A stretch of DNA of 64,000 bases from Jiangella alkaliphila (GTDB lineage: Bacteria; Actinomycetota; Actinomycetes; Jiangellales; Jiangellaceae). Positions 1 to 7,884 of this stretch are shown piece by piece. The DNA lies in NCBI RefSeq assembly GCF_900105925.1, contig NZ_LT629791.1, positions 6,418,001 to 6,482,000 of the forward strand, written 5' to 3'. The notes under the pieces were generated by a model. That model saw nothing but the letters and a program-made list of their open reading frames with translations. It had not been told where the DNA came from and did not search any database. Position 1 is the stretch's first letter; every line of letters begins with the position of its first letter. Position numbers and translations under genes: made by a program.

Positions 1-644
1 CAGGATCGCGACCTTCTCCCCGCGTTGACGACCTCGGCCGCGGCCTGGAGCTGCTCCTCGGACGGGACGACGACCGACGACGGCGTGTCCGGCGGGCCGG
101 ACGGCACCTGCCGGAACGCATGAGCGGGCGGGTGGTAGTTCAGCTCCTGCACGTCGGCCGGCACGATGATCGCCGTCGGCACCCGGCGGGTCAGCGCCGT
201 CCGGAACGCGCGGTCGACGGCGTTCGGCAGCTGCTCGGGGACGTTCACCTCGATCAGATACTCGCCGGCAACATCTTTGAACAACGCCTGCAGGTCGACC
301 TCCTGCTGGTAGTACCCGCCCATCGCCGCACGGCCCGTCTGCCCGACGATCGCGACCACCGGCACGTGGTCGAGCTTGGCGTCGTAGAGGCCGTTGAGCA
401 GGTGGATCGCTCCGGGTCCGGAGGTCGCGACGCACACGCCAGGCCGGCCGCTGAACTTCGCGTACCCGACGGCTTCGAACGCCGCCATCTCCTCGTGCCG
501 CGACTGGACGAACCTCGGCTCGTCGTCCGCCGCCTCGAACGCCGCGATGATCCCGTTGATGCCGTCGCCCGGGTAGCCGAAGACCTGCTCGACCCCCCAT
601 TCGCGCAACCGTCCCAGCAACCGGGCCGCCACCGTCTCGGCCAT
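1..644 (-). CDS. TPP-dependent enzyme, acetolactate synthase / pyruvate oxidase type (partial)
   Basis: Reading leftward from an ATG at 644, preceded by a GAGGAG ribosome site, a 214-residue open frame runs off the window edge. It carries the N-terminal TPP-enzyme fold: GYPGDGING near residue 24, then RHEEMAAFEA with the conserved glutamate that activates the thiazolium, and VCVATSGPGAIHLLNGLYDA typical of the Pyr domain. The family decarboxylates pyruvate or a related 2-oxo acid in the cytoplasm. Only the first domain is present, so acetolactate synthase, pyruvate:quinone oxidoreductase and other members cannot be separated. The next gene leftward-reading upstream is a broken LLM oxidoreductase 58 bp away, so the two may have been co-transcribed. 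Confidence 0.85.
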   Translation of the reverse strand, partial: MAETVAARLLGRLREWGVEQVFGYPGDGINGIIAAFEAADDEPRFVQSRHEEMAAFEAVGYAKFSGRPGVCVATSGPGAIHLLNGLYDAKLDHVPVVAIVGQTGRAAMGGYYQQEVDLQALFKDVAGEYLIEVNVPEQLPNAVDRAFRTALTRRVPTAIIVPADVQELNYHPPAHAFRQVPSGPPDTPSSVVVPSEEQLQAAAEVVNAGRRSRS

Positions 645-701
645 GATGTCTCCTCACTCGGTGTTGGCTTCCGTCCAGGCCCATACCCGAACGGCTGGAG
701 G

Positions 702-1671
702 TCACGAGCTGGAGTCGCCCTCGGCTCTCAGCCGCGGGAGCACCTCGGCGCCGTAGAAGTCGAAGAAGGCGTCCTGATCGGGGCCGATCTGGTTGACGAA
801 GACGTCGCGGTACCCGGCGTCGAGGTACTCGCTGATCGCCTGAACGTGCCGGTCGGGATCCGGCCCGCACGCGTGCGAGGCGGCGATCTGGTCGGCGGTC
901 ACCAGGCTCGATGCCTGCATCAGGTGTTCAGGCGTGCGCAGGACCTGGGCGAGTTCGCCGGGAAGCCCCTCGTTGGGCCAGAATCGATGCGCCGTACGTG
1001 CCGCCTCCGCGGCGTCGGTGCCGTCGCAGACCTTCACTCCACCCTGGGTCGGCTTGCCGGCTCCTCCTGCCCGCTCGAACGCCGCGATGAGGCCGGCGTC
1101 GGGGATCGTCGAGATCAGTCCGTCGCCGATCCGTCCCGCCAAAGGCGCGGCCGCCGGCGCGAAGGCCGACACGTAGACCGGCGGCGGCGTTTCCGGCCTG
1201 GTGTAGAGACGCGCGTGCTCGACGCGGTAATGCTCACCGGCCCGGGTGACGACCTCACCGGTCCACAGCTCGCGCATGACCTCGACGGCCTCTTCCAGCA
1301 TGGCCAGCCGGGTCGCGGCCAGCGGCCAGGGCGAGCCCGTGACCTGTTCGTTGAGGGCCTCACCGCTGCCAACGCCGAGGACGAAGCGTCCGTCGTGCAG
1401 CACCGAGACCGTCGCGGCCGCCTGCGCGACGACGGCCGGATGGATACGGACCGTCGGGCAGGTGACGGCCGTCGTGATCGGCAGGTCGGTCTCGCGCGAC
1501 AGCGCACCGATCACCGCCGACGAACGAACTCTGACCCTGCTGATCGGTCCACGGGTGGAAGTGGTCGGAAATCCACAACGCCTCGAATCCAGCCTTCTGT
1601 GCCCGCGCGGCCTGCCGGATCAGTTCCCGCGGCTCCCAGTCCTCACTAGCGAGGAAGTACCCGAACGTCAT
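702..1671 (-). pseudogene. LLM-class (F420-type) oxidoreductase, frameshifted
   Basis: The protein starts MTFGYFLASEDWEP (ATG 1671, AGGGG eight bases upstream; a GTG at 1677 is possible) and stays in one frame through ALWISDHFHPWTDQQGQS. It then resumes in another frame with VIGALSRETDLPITTAVTCP, and on through VLGVGSGEALNEQVTG to the stop at 702. The break is at about 1515-1525, where the usual SPFVWSVIGA seems to have lost two bases. The family is TIM-barrel flavin/F420 oxidoreductases, often close to the glucose-6-phosphate dehydrogenase (FGD-like) subgroup. Both halves are otherwise well conserved, so the lesion is recent or an assembly error. Confidence 0.8.
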
Positions 1672-1805
1672 GATCACAGCCCCTCTCCTGTGTGCAGGTC
1701 AGCTCCGTGGTTCGGGGTCGATCGCAGCGTCGTCCCCTGCGCGGGTCCGGCCGGACCGGCACCCACCTTCTCGTTGATGGTGTCGATCTTCCGTTGTTGT
1801 CCGGC

Positions 1806-2149
1806 CTAGTCTCGCGTGACCTCGTCGCGCAGCTCGGCCTTCGACATCGACGAGGTGCCGTGGACGCCGGGGTTGCGCGCCTGCTGGGCCAGTTCGTCGC
1901 GGGTGGCGTCGCCGGGCCGGTCGCCGAGATGTTCGGCCCGCGCGGCGAGGAACGCCTCTCACCGGCCTCGTCCCGCGCGACGGGGTACACCTCGGCCTCC
2001 TCGGCCCGGCTGTGCGCCACCAGCAGCGCCGTCACCTCCGTCACCGCCAGGTCCCGCCGCCCCGGGTCGGTGCGCAGCAGCTCGAAGAGCCGCTCGATCT
2101 CCCGGTGGTCCTTCTCGATCAGGTCGACCACGTCACGGCTGTCAGTCAT
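1806..2149 (-). pseudogene. Hemerythrin HHE-domain protein, frameshifted
   Basis: From ATG 2149 the protein reads MTDSRDVVDLIEKDHREIE, then LVAHSRAEEAEVYPVARDEA: the H...HxxxE iron-binding pattern of the hemerythrin/HHE four-helix domain. Near 1945-1960 the frame changes and continues as AEHLGDRPGDATRDELAQQA and NPGVHGTSSMSKAELRDEV, a C-terminal tail like the Rho-N-type motif often found on actinobacterial hemerythrin proteins. The stop is at 1806. Without the shift the product would be about 114 residues, shorter than usual, so some coding sequence may also be lost at the break. Hemerythrin proteins bind oxygen or act in redox stress; the partner is unknown here. Confidence 0.7.
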
Positions 2150-2283
2150 CGCTGCCACCCCTTTCGGTTGCACTCTCGCGAACTGGCCGGGCCCATACCC
2201 CGGCCCACGTCGCCACATGCACCCGGCATGGAGCGTTCCGATGCCGGGTACGACCGATCTGGAAATGGCGACTGGGAGGCTCG

Positions 2284-2661
2284 ATGACGAGCACGTTCTC
2301 GCAGTGGACGCTGGACGTCCGGGACGTGGGCCTGATGACACGATTCTGGGCCGCGGCGCTGGGCTATCGGATCCTGCCCGACGACAACGGCGACGGCGTC
2401 CACCTGTGGCCTCCCGAGGACGCACCGGCGGGCAGGCTCACCGTCTGGCTGCAACCCAGCGCCGGGCCCAAGCACGGGAAGAACCGCAACCACCCGGACC
2501 TCGTCGCGGCGACAGGGACAGCCGACGCGGAGGTCGAGCGGCTGCTCGGGCTCGGCGCCACCCGCGCCGACGTCGGCCAGACCGGACGTGAGGGGTTCAC
2601 CGTCCTGGCCGACCCGGAGGGCAACGAGTTCTGCGTCCTGCACCGCCGCCGGTCGTCCTAA
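2284..2661 (+). CDS. VOC / glyoxalase-fold protein
   Basis: A 125-residue protein beginning MTSTFSQWTLDVRDVGLM. It has the paired beta-alpha-beta-beta-beta modules of the vicinal-oxygen-chelate fold: FWAAALGYRILPD at the first module and GFTVLADPEGNEFCVL at the end, the usual actinobacterial glyoxalase-like (Glyoxalase_6-type) signature. Substrate cannot be read from the sequence. The gene stands alone: its upstream neighbour is the broken hemerythrin gene on the other strand and downstream are gas-vesicle fossils, also on the other strand. A second, unrelated-looking VOC protein lies at 4029-4403. Confidence 0.85.
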   Translation: MTSTFSQWTLDVRDVGLMTRFWAAALGYRILPDDNGDGVHLWPPEDAPAGRLTVWLQPSAGPKHGKNRNHPDLVAATGTADAEVERLLGLGATRADVGQTGREGFTVLADPEGNEFCVLHRRRSS

Positions 2662-2671
2662 CCGGGCTCGC

Positions 2672-2839
2672 TCAGTCGCCCAGGAGGGTGCCCAGGGGCC
2701 CGAGGCCGATGTCGAGGTCGCGCTCCATCAGCTACCTGATCAGCTCGACGACGGTGAGGACGAGCTTGAACAGGTCGCGCTCGACGGAGTCCGCGTCGGC
2801 ATCGATCCGGCTCGGCAGGACATGCACCGGCTCGTTCAC
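2672..2839 (-). pseudogene. gvpK: Gas vesicle protein GvpK remnant (nonsense mutation plus internal deletion)
   Basis: Read leftward from GTG 2839 this gives NEPVHVLPSRIDADADSVER, DLFKLVLTVVELI, then an in-frame TAG followed by LMERDLDIGLGPLGTLLGD and a TGA. GvpK proteins typically read RIDADxxxVERDLxKLVLTxVELLRQLMER and end in DLNLDLGPLGPLL. Start and end of the family are therefore both present, the glutamine after LR is replaced by a stop (CAG to TAG), and the roughly 25-40 residues normally between LMER and the C-terminal motif are missing. GvpK is a conserved gas-vesicle assembly protein. The start overlaps the stop of the upstream fossil, as in real gvp operons. Confidence 0.75.
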
Positions 2840-2976
2840 CGTCTCTCCTCCGCTCGGATCGACCGGATCAACGCGTGCAGACGGAGCTCGACCAGGTCGA
2901 CGCCGGCCAGCGAGATGGTGATGTCGCCGGACAGGGCAGGACGTCGTCGAGCGACTCGACGACGGCCAGCGGTCAT
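2836..2976 (-). pseudogene. Gas vesicle GvpA/GvpJ-family remnant
   Basis: The C-terminal part reads ALSGDITISLAGVDLVELRL followed by HALIRSIRAEERR and a TGA that overlaps the GTG of the gvpK remnant. This is the hallmark of GvpA/GvpJ/GvpM-type small gas-vesicle shell proteins. Upstream, a different frame encodes PLAVVESLDDVL, the expected preceding segment, so about 4-6 residues and the frame have been lost between VL and ALSGD. The present frame can start at ATG 2976 but would give an arginine-rich artificial N-terminus. Which paralogue it was (A, J, M or S) cannot be decided. Confidence 0.65.
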
Positions 2977-3026
2977 CCGGCTACGGCGACCAGGACAGCG
3001 CTGTCAGGCTGCGGGACACCACATGC

Positions 3027-3880
3027 AGTCAGGCGAGGTCGACGTGAACCGAGCCGCACCCGTCGATGCGGGCACTCACCTGTTGGCCGTTGTGCACCGC
3101 CACCTCGACGATCGATCCCATGATCACGACGTCACCGGTTCTGAAGCCTTCGCCGAGATCGGCAAGCAGCCGAGCCGCGCACAGCAACAGATGATCGAGG
3201 TCCCGCCGAGCACGGCCCTGGGCGAGTACCGCGCCATCGATGGTCGCGCCGGCATGCGCCGCTCGCCGCGGGAACCCCGGGGTCCAGGGCCCGAACAACA
3301 CGGCGCGGTGGAATAGGTTCGCGGCCAGGATGGCGGCTGGGTCGTCGCTGCCGCCGAGGTCACACAGCTCCAACGCGACCGTGAAGCTGCCCGCTGCCGC
3401 TCGGACCTCGTCCAGCCCACCGTCTGGGTCAACCGCCCGCTTGAAGCGGACCGCAATCTCGACGTCGGCGCGGGGCACGGCATAGGCCGCCACGGAACAT
3501 CGTGATCCGCTCGGCAACACGGTTAGGGAGGTGAGATACCCGACGACAGGGCCGCCGCCGATACGCTCGCGATCGCCTAAGCCGAGCTTCCAGCCGATCC
3601 GCATAGCACCGCTATCCAGCGCGGCCTGACGCACGGCGAGTTGCGCTTCGAGCGCCCGAAGCAGCTTCGGATTGGACTCGGCCACCGCCGCCCCCTACCC
3701 CTGGCCCGGTCGAGGAGACGCGACCGCTCGTGCGACCAGCTTCGCATCGGGGGCTCCACGGCGCGCATGTGGTGGCCGAGCCGTGGTGGGCCGTCTCCGA
3801 GGGCCTAGCGGCTTGTCGTGTACGACATCGTTCACCTTGGTCGGCCTCCTTCGCGGTGGCGTCTAGCCAGCACCTACCCC
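3027..3880. repeat. Diverged direct repeat, copy A (partner 23292-24144)
   Basis: The whole FAH-type gene plus about 195 bases of its upstream region recur in the same orientation at 23292-24144. Coding parts match at most positions by eye; the upstream flanks also match in patches, including an inverted repeat GTCGTGTACGAC at 3815-3826 (24080-24091 in the other copy) and the run CTCCTTCGCGGTGGCGTCTA. Conservation of the non-coding flank suggests it holds the promoter and an operator, possibly for a TetR-like repressor that is not encoded nearby. Confidence 0.75.
3029..3685 (-). CDS. Fumarylacetoacetate-hydrolase / 2-keto-4-pentenoate hydratase-like protein
   Basis: A 218-residue protein starting at GTG 3685 behind a purine-rich site (AGGGGTAGGGGG). 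It shows the family pattern GWKLGLGDRE near residue 31, ADVEIAVRF near 74, and ALELCDLGGSDDPAAILAAN, which together place it in the FAH/MhpD superfamily of Mg-dependent hydratases, hydrolases and decarboxylases acting on 2-oxo acids in aromatic or sugar catabolism. It is slightly shorter than the 250-260 residues usual for MhpD. A frameshifted second copy lies 20 kb away at 23294-23958. No catabolic operon surrounds it; the upstream neighbour on the other strand is a VOC protein. Confidence 0.8.
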   Translation of the reverse strand: MAESNPKLLRALEAQLAVRQAALDSGAMRIGWKLGLGDRERIGGGPVVGYLTSLTVLPSGSRCSVAAYAVPRADVEIAVRFKRAVDPDGGLDEVRAAAGSFTVALELCDLGGSDDPAAILAANLFHRAVLFGPWTPGFPRRAAHAGATIDGAVLAQGRARRDLDHLLLCAARLLADLGEGFRTGDVVIMGSIVEVAVHNGQQVSARIDGCGSVHVDLA

Positions 3881-4028
3881 TCTGGCCGGTCCGCCATGCA
3901 GACGACCCGAGGGGCTGATCAGCGAAGATTCGACACGACGGGGTGCTCGGGATCGAGCTTCTGCGCGCTCGATGAGTTTCGGCCTGACCGAGGTCAGCCT
4001 TGGTGACACCACACGAATGGAGCACGAG

Positions 4029-4403
4029 ATGACCAGCCAGGATCAGCTGAAGATCGGGATGTATTCCTTCGACTGTGCCGATGCCGCCGCCTTGGCCGGC
4101 TTCTGGGCTCGGCTACTCGGCCGATCGGTCGACGATGGCGCGACCACCGCCTTCGCGACCATCGGCTTCGAGGACGACGGCCCGACCTGGATGTTCCACC
4201 AACCCGCCGGCGACCTCCCGACCGGGGACAACCGGCTTATGCTCGACCTCGGCGGTGAGCCGAACTGGCGCGAGCAAGCCGACCGGGTCGAGGCTCTCGG
4301 CGGCCGGCGCATCAGCGACAACGAACAGGACGGCGTTCGCTGGGTGGAGTTCCGAGACCTGGAGGGCAACACCTTCCGCATCTTCGCGCCCCGCCCCGCA
4401 TAG
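4029..4403 (+). CDS. VOC / glyoxalase-fold protein
   Basis: The protein MTSQDQLKIGMYSFDCADA, 124 residues, ends with GVRWVEFRDLEGNTFRIFAP, the standard final strand of actinobacterial VOC proteins, with DDGPTWMFHQPAGD and NRLMLDLGG in the middle. An in-frame ATG at 4017 exists, but GGAG at 4019-4022 sits six bases before ATG 4029, so the shorter start is preferred. Function is unassigned; family members are dioxygenases, lyases and drug-binding proteins. It diverges from the FAH gene, with about 340 bases between them that belong in part to the duplicated flank described for copy A. Confidence 0.85.
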   Translation: MTSQDQLKIGMYSFDCADAAALAGFWARLLGRSVDDGATTAFATIGFEDDGPTWMFHQPAGDLPTGDNRLMLDLGGEPNWREQADRVEALGGRRISDNEQDGVRWVEFRDLEGNTFRIFAPRPA

Positions 4404-4853
4404 TCCCGAACCCGACGCCGGTGGCGGTACGAACTGCGGCCGGATGGCGCCAGGCGCACCCGCGTCGCGAAGGGTTCGGCCAACCCCGGCGTCCGCTCGC
4501 TCGCGCCGCGGTGCTGCACGCCCTGCTTTCCGGCAGGCAACCGCCGTGGTATCCACGGGGCACGCTCCCCCGGCTCAGGCCGCTGCCGAGGCCGTGCAGC
4601 GCTCCGCATGAGCCGCCCCGTCGGCGATGGGGACGCCCTCCGCCACCTCGGGTTCAGAAACGGCCTCAGCCCTCGACGTGTGATCTCCGGCCAGGTCGTC
4701 GAGATCCGGCCCCGCCTCGGCCGGCCCGCTCGACGTCCGGGTCGAGGAGCCATCGGCCGTTCCGATCTACGCAGCCAGCTGGAGCGGTCCGCATGTACGC
4801 TGACGCGCACCCGAAGACTAGGCCGTCCAGTCCAACTGGATCAGGAGGCACCT
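4404..4853. other. 450 bp with no recognisable gene
   Basis: Long open frames exist on both strands here because of high GC, but none has family motifs, a good ribosome site or a plausible composition. The last 40 bases carry the AGGAGG ribosome site of the lactonase gene that follows. Confidence 0.5.
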
Positions 4854-5709
4854 ATGCCCGGTTTGCTCGCGTCTCCGCGCCTGCTCACCGACGGGCTGAC
4901 CATGGTCGAGTCCGGCCGTTGGCACCAGGGCCGGCTGTGGTTCGCCCACTGGGGCAGCGGCGAAGTGATCGCGGTCGATCTGGAGGGCCGGCATGAGGTC
5001 GTCGGGCCGGGCCGGGCCGGGCCGCGACGGGATGGGCTGGTCGATCGCCTGGCTGCCCGACGGCCGGCTGCTGGTCTCTGGCGAGGAAATGACTCGGGTG
5101 GAGCTGGACGGCTCAGCTGTGCGACACAGCCCGCAGGGCGGTAACGAGCTCGTGGTCACCCCAGCCGGCCACGTCTATGTCAACGGCGCCGACTTCGATT
5201 TCCTCGGCGGCGGCGCACCCGAGCCTGGGTGGATTCGCCTGGTCGGACCCGATGGCACCGCTCGCGACGTCGCCGGCGATATCGAGTTCCCCAACGGGAT
5301 GGTGGTCACTCCCGATGGCTCGACGCTGGTCGTCGCGGAGTCCTTTGCCGGCCGGTTGTCGGCCTTCGACATCGGGGCGGATGGCTCGTTGTCAGGCCGT
5401 CGCACGTGGGCGGAGGGGCTGGGACCGGACGGCATCTGCGTTGACGCCGACGGCGGCATCTGGTGCCAGACCGCTGACACCCACGCGCACACCGGGACCG
5501 GTCCCGCGGGAGCAGCGGTCCGGGTGCTCGATGGCGGTGAGATCACCCATCGGGTCGAGACCGAACTTCCCTGCTTCTCGTGCGCGCTTGGCGGGCCGGA
5601 GGGCCGCCACCTGTTCCTCCTGTGCAACGAGTTCGACGGCATCGACCAGCTCGAATCAGTCCTCGCGCGCCGCAGCGCACGCATTTACGTCACCGAGGTG
5701 CCCGAGTAG
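4854..5709 (+). pseudogene. SMP-30 / gluconolactonase-family protein, frameshifted in a GGGCC repeat
   Basis: It starts at ATG 4854, seven bases after AGGAGG, as MPGLLASPRLLTDGLTMVES and GRLWFAHWGSGEVIAVDLEG. The frame shifts at 5004-5023 and resumes as DGMGWSIAWLPDGRLL, then EFPNGMVVTPDGSTLVVAES, RTWAEGLGPDGICVDADGG and FLLCNEFDGI. These are the metal-binding beta-propeller motifs of the SMP-30/gluconolactonase/LRE family, which hydrolyse sugar lactones. The break falls exactly in four tandem GGGCC units; two units would restore the frame (VVGPGRDGMG). It could be strand slippage, phase variation or a sequencing error. All other motifs are intact. Confidence 0.8.
5004..5023. repeat. (GGGCC)4 tandem repeat inside the lactonase gene
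   Basis: Four exact copies of GGGCC lie inside the lactonase reading frame. Because the unit is not a multiple of three, each change in copy number shifts the frame; two copies give an uninterrupted protein while four do not. Confidence 0.9.
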
Positions 5710-5767
5710 AGCGCCGCCCCGGAACCGGCCAAGTCCGAGAGTGGGACGAGTCGCCGCCTTCGCCCAC

Positions 5768-6964
5768 TCAGCTGAACATCAGCGATTCGGGCTGGGGTGA
5801 CAGCGTCCGGTCGAGCACCAGGCAGGCGGCGCCGATCGCGCCGACGTCCGCGCCCAGCGCGGTCTCGGTGACGGTCGTCGGATGCATCTTCTCCACGAAC
5901 GGCGACCGGTTGATGACGTCGGTCGCGATCGGCAGAAACCACGACGACAGCTGCGGCCAGATTGGCCCGCCGAAGACCACCAGATCGGAGTCGAGCAGCG
6001 TGGCCGCGGCGGCGACACCGCGGGCGACCCGGCCCGCCCAGCCGTCCAGGATCGCCGTCGCGCCGACGTGCCCCTGCTCGGCCAGGCCGGTGAGGACCTG
6101 CAGGCTCTGCTCCGACGCGTGCGGACTGGTGGTGGTGTGGCTCGCGTCCAGGACGCCGGTCGCGACGGCCTCCTCGACCAGCGCGCGCGTCGTGCAGTTC
6201 GCGTCGAGGCCGCCGACCTCACCGGCGTTCGCCGACGCGCCCCGGACGATCGAGTTCTCCACCACGATCCCCATGCCCGAGCCGGTGCCCAGGTAGAAGA
6301 AGAGGAAGTTCCCGGTGTTCGCGGCCGCGCCGGCCCACCGCTCGGCGATGGCCGCGGCGGTCACGTCCTTGTCCAGTATCACCGGCAGCCCGGTCGCGTC
6401 GGCCAGGTGGTCGCGCAGCGGCACCCGCACCCAGCCGGCCAGCTGCGGCGGGTCGACGACCAGCCCGGCGGCCGCGTCGATCGGGCCGGGCGCGGCGATG
6501 CCGAGCCCGAGGATGCGGTCCTGCTCGACGCCGGCCCGCTCGACCAGCGTCCCGACCGACTCACCGATCTCGGCCATGGTCTGGTCCGGGTCGACGACCT
6601 CGGGCGTCGGGCGCCGCAGCCCTTCGACGACGCGGCCCTCGAGGTCGAGCACGACGTACGTGACGACCGCCGGGTCCAGGTGCACGCCGATGGCGAACCT
6701 GGACACCGGGTTGATGGTCAGGATCGTGCGCGGTTTGCCGGCGCCGGTGCTCTGCTTGCCCGTCTCTTCGACGAGGCCGCGGTCGAGCAGCCGGCGGCAG
6801 ATGTTCGACACCGTCTGCGCGGACAGCCCGGTCGCCCGGGCCAGCTCGACCCGGCTCATGCCGTTCGCGGACCGCCGGATCGCCTCGAGGACGACCGACT
6901 CGTTGAAGTCTCCGACGCGCGGCAGGTTGGTCCCCCGCCTCGCCGGCGCACTGTGAACGCTCAC
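5768..6964 (-). CDS. ROK-family transcriptional regulator
   Basis: A 398-residue protein from GTG 6964, whose GTGA overlaps the stop of the dehydrogenase gene upstream. Residues about 25-70 form a winged HTH (MSRVELARATGLSAQTVSNI). The rest is the ROK sugar-binding/kinase-like domain, with LGLGIAAPGPID, VILDKDVTAAAIAERW and FFYLGTGSGMGI. Oddly, the usual zinc motif (GHxxx...CxCGxxGCxE) is absent: the segment reads NAGEVGGLDANCTTRALVEE, with a single cysteine and no ExGH histidine, so ligand binding and metal use may differ. As last gene of the importer operon it probably senses the imported sugar; the near-palindrome at 11198 is a candidate target. Confidence 0.88.
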   Translation of the reverse strand: MSVHSAPARRGTNLPRVGDFNESVVLEAIRRSANGMSRVELARATGLSAQTVSNICRRLLDRGLVEETGKQSTGAGKPRTILTINPVSRFAIGVHLDPAVVTYVVLDLEGRVVEGLRRPTPEVVDPDQTMAEIGESVGTLVERAGVEQDRILGLGIAAPGPIDAAAGLVVDPPQLAGWVRVPLRDHLADATGLPVILDKDVTAAAIAERWAGAAANTGNFLFFYLGTGSGMGIVVENSIVRGASANAGEVGGLDANCTTRALVEEAVATGVLDASHTTTSPHASEQSLQVLTGLAEQGHVGATAILDGWAGRVARGVAAAATLLDSDLVVFGGPIWPQLSSWFLPIATDVINRSPFVEKMHPTTVTETALGADVGAIGAACLVLDRTLSPQPESLMFS

Positions 6965-7884
6965 CCCGTGTCCCCCTCTGTTGCGGCCCGCCGCCCGTTG
7001 CCCGGTCCCGGCGCTCCCCATCCGCGCCGGGCCGTGAACCCGAGGACGCGGCGCCCGCGGCTCGTGTCGAACAACGACGCGTGCCCGGCGAGCTGCGCAC
7101 GGACCTCGGTATCGGGCAGGTACGCCGCCACCAGCTCGGCGGTCGGGGTCTCCGACAGCGTCTCGCCGGCGGCGATGTTCACCACATGATGCCCCTTGAC
7201 CGGGCTGGTCAGCGAGGCCAGCACGGCGTCGGCCGCGTCGAGCGTGTGCACCCACCCCCAGAGGTCGCGCCGGGCGCCGGCGAGGTCGGCGCGCAGCTCG
7301 CGCACGCGATCAGCCAGCCTCCGCCCGGCGCCGACGAAAGGGAACCGCAGGCAGATCGTCGCCGCGCCCCATCGCCGGGTGACGTAGGCGGCGACCTCCT
7401 CGGTGACGACCTTGGACAGGCCGTAGGCGTCGACCACCACCACCTCGTGGTCCTCGGTCACCGGGACGTGGTCCGGGCGCAGGTCGCGGTCGGCCCAGGC
7501 GAACCCGAGGGCGGAGGCGCTCGACGCCACCACGATGCGGCCCACCCCGGCCCGCCCGGCCTCGTCCAGCACGAGGAACGACGAGGTGACGTTCTGCCCG
7601 AACGTGACGTCGTCGGGGTACTGGCCGGGCGACGGGATCGCTGCGAGGTGCACGACGGCGTCGACGACGGCCGGCCCGGGACCGGGCCGCAGGCAGTCCA
7701 GCACGAAGTCCCGGTCCAGCACGTCGCCGACCCGGACCTCGAGCCCGTCCACCGGCTCGGCCGGGACCCGGTCCGCCCCGACCACCCGCAGGCCGGCCGC
7801 CGTCAACGTCTCCACCACGGCCCGGCCGATGCCGCCCGCGGCGCCGGTCACCAGGACCGTCGCCCCAGGCTGTACGACCGTCAT
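6961..7884 (-). CDS. NAD(P)-dependent extended SDR (epimerase / uronate-dehydrogenase-like)
   Basis: A 307-residue protein starting at ATG 7884, which overlaps the permease stop (ATGA). It has the Rossmann glycine motif VLVTGAAGGIGRAVVETL, an acidic residue after the second strand (VVGADRVP), VVHLAAIPSP, the serine strand VVASSASALGF and the catalytic YGLSK. The layout resembles uronate dehydrogenases and NDP-sugar epimerases. Being between a sugar permease and a ROK regulator, and across from a mannonate dehydratase, a role in oxidising an imported sugar or uronic acid is plausible, but the substrate is not shown by sequence. Confidence 0.85.
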   Translation of the reverse strand: MTVVQPGATVLVTGAAGGIGRAVVETLTAAGLRVVGADRVPAEPVDGLEVRVGDVLDRDFVLDCLRPGPGPAVVDAVVHLAAIPSPGQYPDDVTFGQNVTSSFLVLDEAGRAGVGRIVVASSASALGFAWADRDLRPDHVPVTEDHEVVVVDAYGLSKVVTEEVAAYVTRRWGAATICLRFPFVGAGRRLADRVRELRADLAGARRDLWGWVHTLDAADAVLASLTSPVKGHHVVNIAAGETLSETPTAELVAAYLPDTEVRAQLAGHASLFDTSRGRRVLGFTARRGWGAPGPGNGRRAATEGDTG

